From an uncultured Alphaproteobacteria bacterium (lineage in GTDB: Bacteria; Pseudomonadota; Alphaproteobacteria; Micropepsales; Micropepsaceae), in the NCBI GenBank assembly GCA_937942205.1, contig CALDFO010000459.1, positions 1 to 7,089 of the forward strand: a stretch of DNA of 7,089 nt. The letters are read 5' to 3'. The notes beneath the pieces were generated by a model. The model was not told the origin of the DNA, did not search any database, and was given only the letters and a program-made list of their open reading frames with translations. This document shows, piece after piece, positions 5,924 through 7,089 of this stretch (position 1 is its first letter; the number at the start of each line of letters is the position of its first letter). A program made the translations under genes and the position numbers.

Positions 5924-6748
5924 TCAGCGGAAGGTGTCGCAGGTGGCGACGTCGCCGCTGGCCAGGCCCTGGCGGAACCATTGGACGCGCTGGGCCGAGG
6001 TGCCGTGCGTGAAGGAATCCGGCACGGCATAGCCTTGCGCCTGTTTCTGCAACGTGTCGTCGCCCACCGCCGAGGCCGCCGCCAGCCCCTGCTCCACATC
6101 GCCGCTCTCCAGGATGGCGAAACGGCGGTTGGCATGGTTGGCCCAGACCCCGGCATAACAGTCGGCTTGCAGCTCGACCCGCACCGCATCGCTGTCGGCG
6201 CCGCGCGCGCGGCCGCCATGGCGCTGCATCACGCCGGTCAGGTTCTGGATGTGATGGCCATATTCATGGGCGATGACATAGGCGCGGGCGAATTCGCCGG
6301 GCGCGCCGAAGCGCTGGCCGAGTTCGTCGAAAAAGGTCAGATCGAGATAGATATGGCCGTCGGCGGGACAATAGAACGGCCCGGCGGCGGACTGGCCGGT
6401 GCCGCAGCCGGTGGGCGTGGCCTGGTCATAGGCGGTGAAGGTGGCGGGCACGAAGCGCACACCCTGCTGCTGCATCAGCGGCGTCCAGACATCCTCGGCC
6501 GAGCCGATCACCCGGCGGGTGAAGTCATAGGCCGCGTCGTCGGCGCGCGGGCCGCTTTGCGGGCTGGATTGGCTGACCGGCAGCCCGCCCTCACCCAGAA
6601 GCTGGGAGGGGTCCACCCCGAACAGCAGCGACACGACGATGACGGCGACCAGGCCCAGCCCGCCGCCACCCAAGGCGATGCCGCGCCCGCCAAAGCCGCC
6701 ACGGCGGTCATCCACATTGTCGCTGGGGCGCAGGTCATCGAGGCGCAT
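5924..6748 (-). CDS. ypfJ: YpfJ-type neutral zinc metallopeptidase, membrane-anchored
   Basis: A 274-residue protein matching the YpfJ/KPN_02809 family of putative neutral zinc metallopeptidases; E. coli YpfJ is slightly longer. The N-terminus MRLDDLRPSDNVDDRRG aligns with the family start. It is followed by a Gly-rich linker (17-32), one membrane helix (about 31-44) and a region outside the cytoplasm. The zinc site HEYGH is at 161-165 (H161, H165, catalytic E162), and VELQADCYAGVWA (191-203) supplies the likely third ligand, E192. Cysteines 115, 127, 197 and 270 could form disulfides in the periplasm. The physiological substrate of the family is not established. I chose the ATG at 6748 because family members begin there; an in-frame ATG at 6757 adds three residues and cannot be excluded. 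It is the first gene of a possible leftward operon. Confidence 0.92.
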   Translation of the reverse strand: MRLDDLRPSDNVDDRRGGFGGRGIALGGGGLGLVAVIVVSLLFGVDPSQLLGEGGLPVSQSSPQSGPRADDAAYDFTRRVIGSAEDVWTPLMQQQGVRFVPATFTAYDQATPTGCGTGQSAAGPFYCPADGHIYLDLTFFDELGQRFGAPGEFARAYVIAHEYGHHIQNLTGVMQRHGGRARGADSDAVRVELQADCYAGVWANHANRRFAILESGDVEQGLAAASAVGDDTLQKQAQGYAVPDSFTHGTSAQRVQWFRQGLASGDVATCDTFR

Positions 6749-6774
6749 GGCGGCCATCCCGGAAATCCAGCGGG

Positions 6775-6780
6775 ATCATA
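6775..6780 (-). promoter_or_regulatory. Candidate -10 box upstream of ypfJ-type gene
   Basis: The - strand reads TATGAT at 6780-6775, five of six matches to the TATAAT consensus, 26 bases before the chosen start. The region 16-18 bases further upstream (around CTTTCC) is a poor -35 element, so the call rests on the -10 box and its position in the gap after the PQQ-dependent dehydrogenase gene. Confidence 0.3.
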
Positions 6781-6833
6781 CTATGCCCCGACCATCAGGA
6801 AAGGCCACCCGCGCCCGGCCGGCGTCAGAGCCC

Positions 6834-7089
6834 TCAGCCCGGCAGGCGAAAGCTCACCAGCTGGCCGTTGGCGCCGCTGCCCGACACCGCTACCGCGACA
6901 TACTGCTTGCCGCCGGCCATATAGGTCATGGGCGACCCGGAGACGCGCGACGGCAGCGGCACCGCCGCCACTTCCTTGCCCGTCTTCTTGTCATAGGCCC
7001 GGAGCCAGCCGCCCAGCTTGCCGTTGGCGCCGGTGGGGGCGGTGCCGTCGCCCGCGATCACCAGACGCCTGGTGCTCACCAGACCCACC
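6834..7089 (-). CDS. PQQ-dependent dehydrogenase, C-terminal fragment; 5' end outside window
   Basis: About 84 residues before the TGA (complement of 6834-6836) match the last blades of a quinoprotein beta-propeller. The succession LRAYDKKTGKEVAAVPLP, then SGSPMTYMAGGKQYVAVAVSG, ends with LVSFRLPG. This is the closing pattern of PQQ-dependent glucose or alcohol dehydrogenases: a blade strand with AYDxxTGKE, then PMTYxxxGxQYVxVAxxG. These enzymes oxidise sugars or alcohols in the periplasm using pyrroloquinoline quinone and pass electrons to the respiratory chain. The cofactor-binding residues and signal sequence are outside the window, so the substrate cannot be assigned. The gap to the next gene downstream holds no convincing terminator. 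Confidence 0.82.
   Translation of the reverse strand, partial: VGLVSTRRLVIAGDGTAPTGANGKLGGWLRAYDKKTGKEVAAVPLPSRVSGSPMTYMAGGKQYVAVAVSGSGANGQLVSFRLPG

Noticed and set aside
6811..6824. CCGGCCGG palindrome and short GGCC stems after the PQQ dehydrogenase gene
   Set aside because: Stems of only 4 bp with no clear T-run; not enough for a terminator or an operator call in GC-rich DNA.
1..7089. CRISPR array, phage defence system, insertion sequence or tRNA
   Set aside because: No regularly spaced repeats with unique spacers, no transposase or integrase motifs, and no tRNA-like cloverleaf noticed by eye on either strand.

Overview
The window is GC-rich DNA from what is probably an alphaproteobacterium. 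The lineage is inferred only from the GC-biased codon use, dense gene packing and the protein families present; no marker gene is available to prove it. It holds eight protein genes, two of them cut by the window edges, and no RNA genes, insertion sequences, integrases or CRISPR arrays.

The left two thirds (1-4815) is a run of four genes on the + strand: the C-terminal half of an M81 (MlrC-type) metallopeptidase, a PdxA-family dehydrogenase starting 3 bases after it, a neutral/alkaline ceramidase-type hydrolase, and a proton-coupled POT/PTR2 transporter. Together they look like a catabolic module: uptake of a small peptide-like or amide molecule, cleavage by two metal-dependent hydrolases, and oxidation of a released fragment. 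The substrate is not known from the sequence. Three of the four are visibly atypical where it can be judged. The PdxA homologue keeps the three metal-binding histidines but has changed four of five substrate-contact positions. The ceramidase homologue has GDLTPR in place of GDVSPN and no signal peptide. The transporter lacks the transmembrane-helix-10 glutamate used by classical peptide transporters. The gaps before the third and fourth genes each carry a short tandem repeat (14 bp x 5 and 6 bp x 5) close to the ribosome-binding site.

The right third is on the - strand. Reading leftwards from the right edge it holds the C-terminus of a PQQ-dependent dehydrogenase, a YpfJ-type membrane-anchored zinc metallopeptidase, a ferritin-like di-iron protein of unknown role, and a small glycine-zipper lipoprotein. 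The last three may be co-transcribed. A strong bidirectional intrinsic terminator (4797-4831) separates the two convergent blocks and overlaps the last codons of the transporter. A large hairpin in the lipoprotein leader (5212-5237) has no U-tract and may be regulatory.

No gap exceeds 300 bases. I do not see a defence system or mobile element. The best candidate for something undescribed is the atypical four-gene catabolic cluster.
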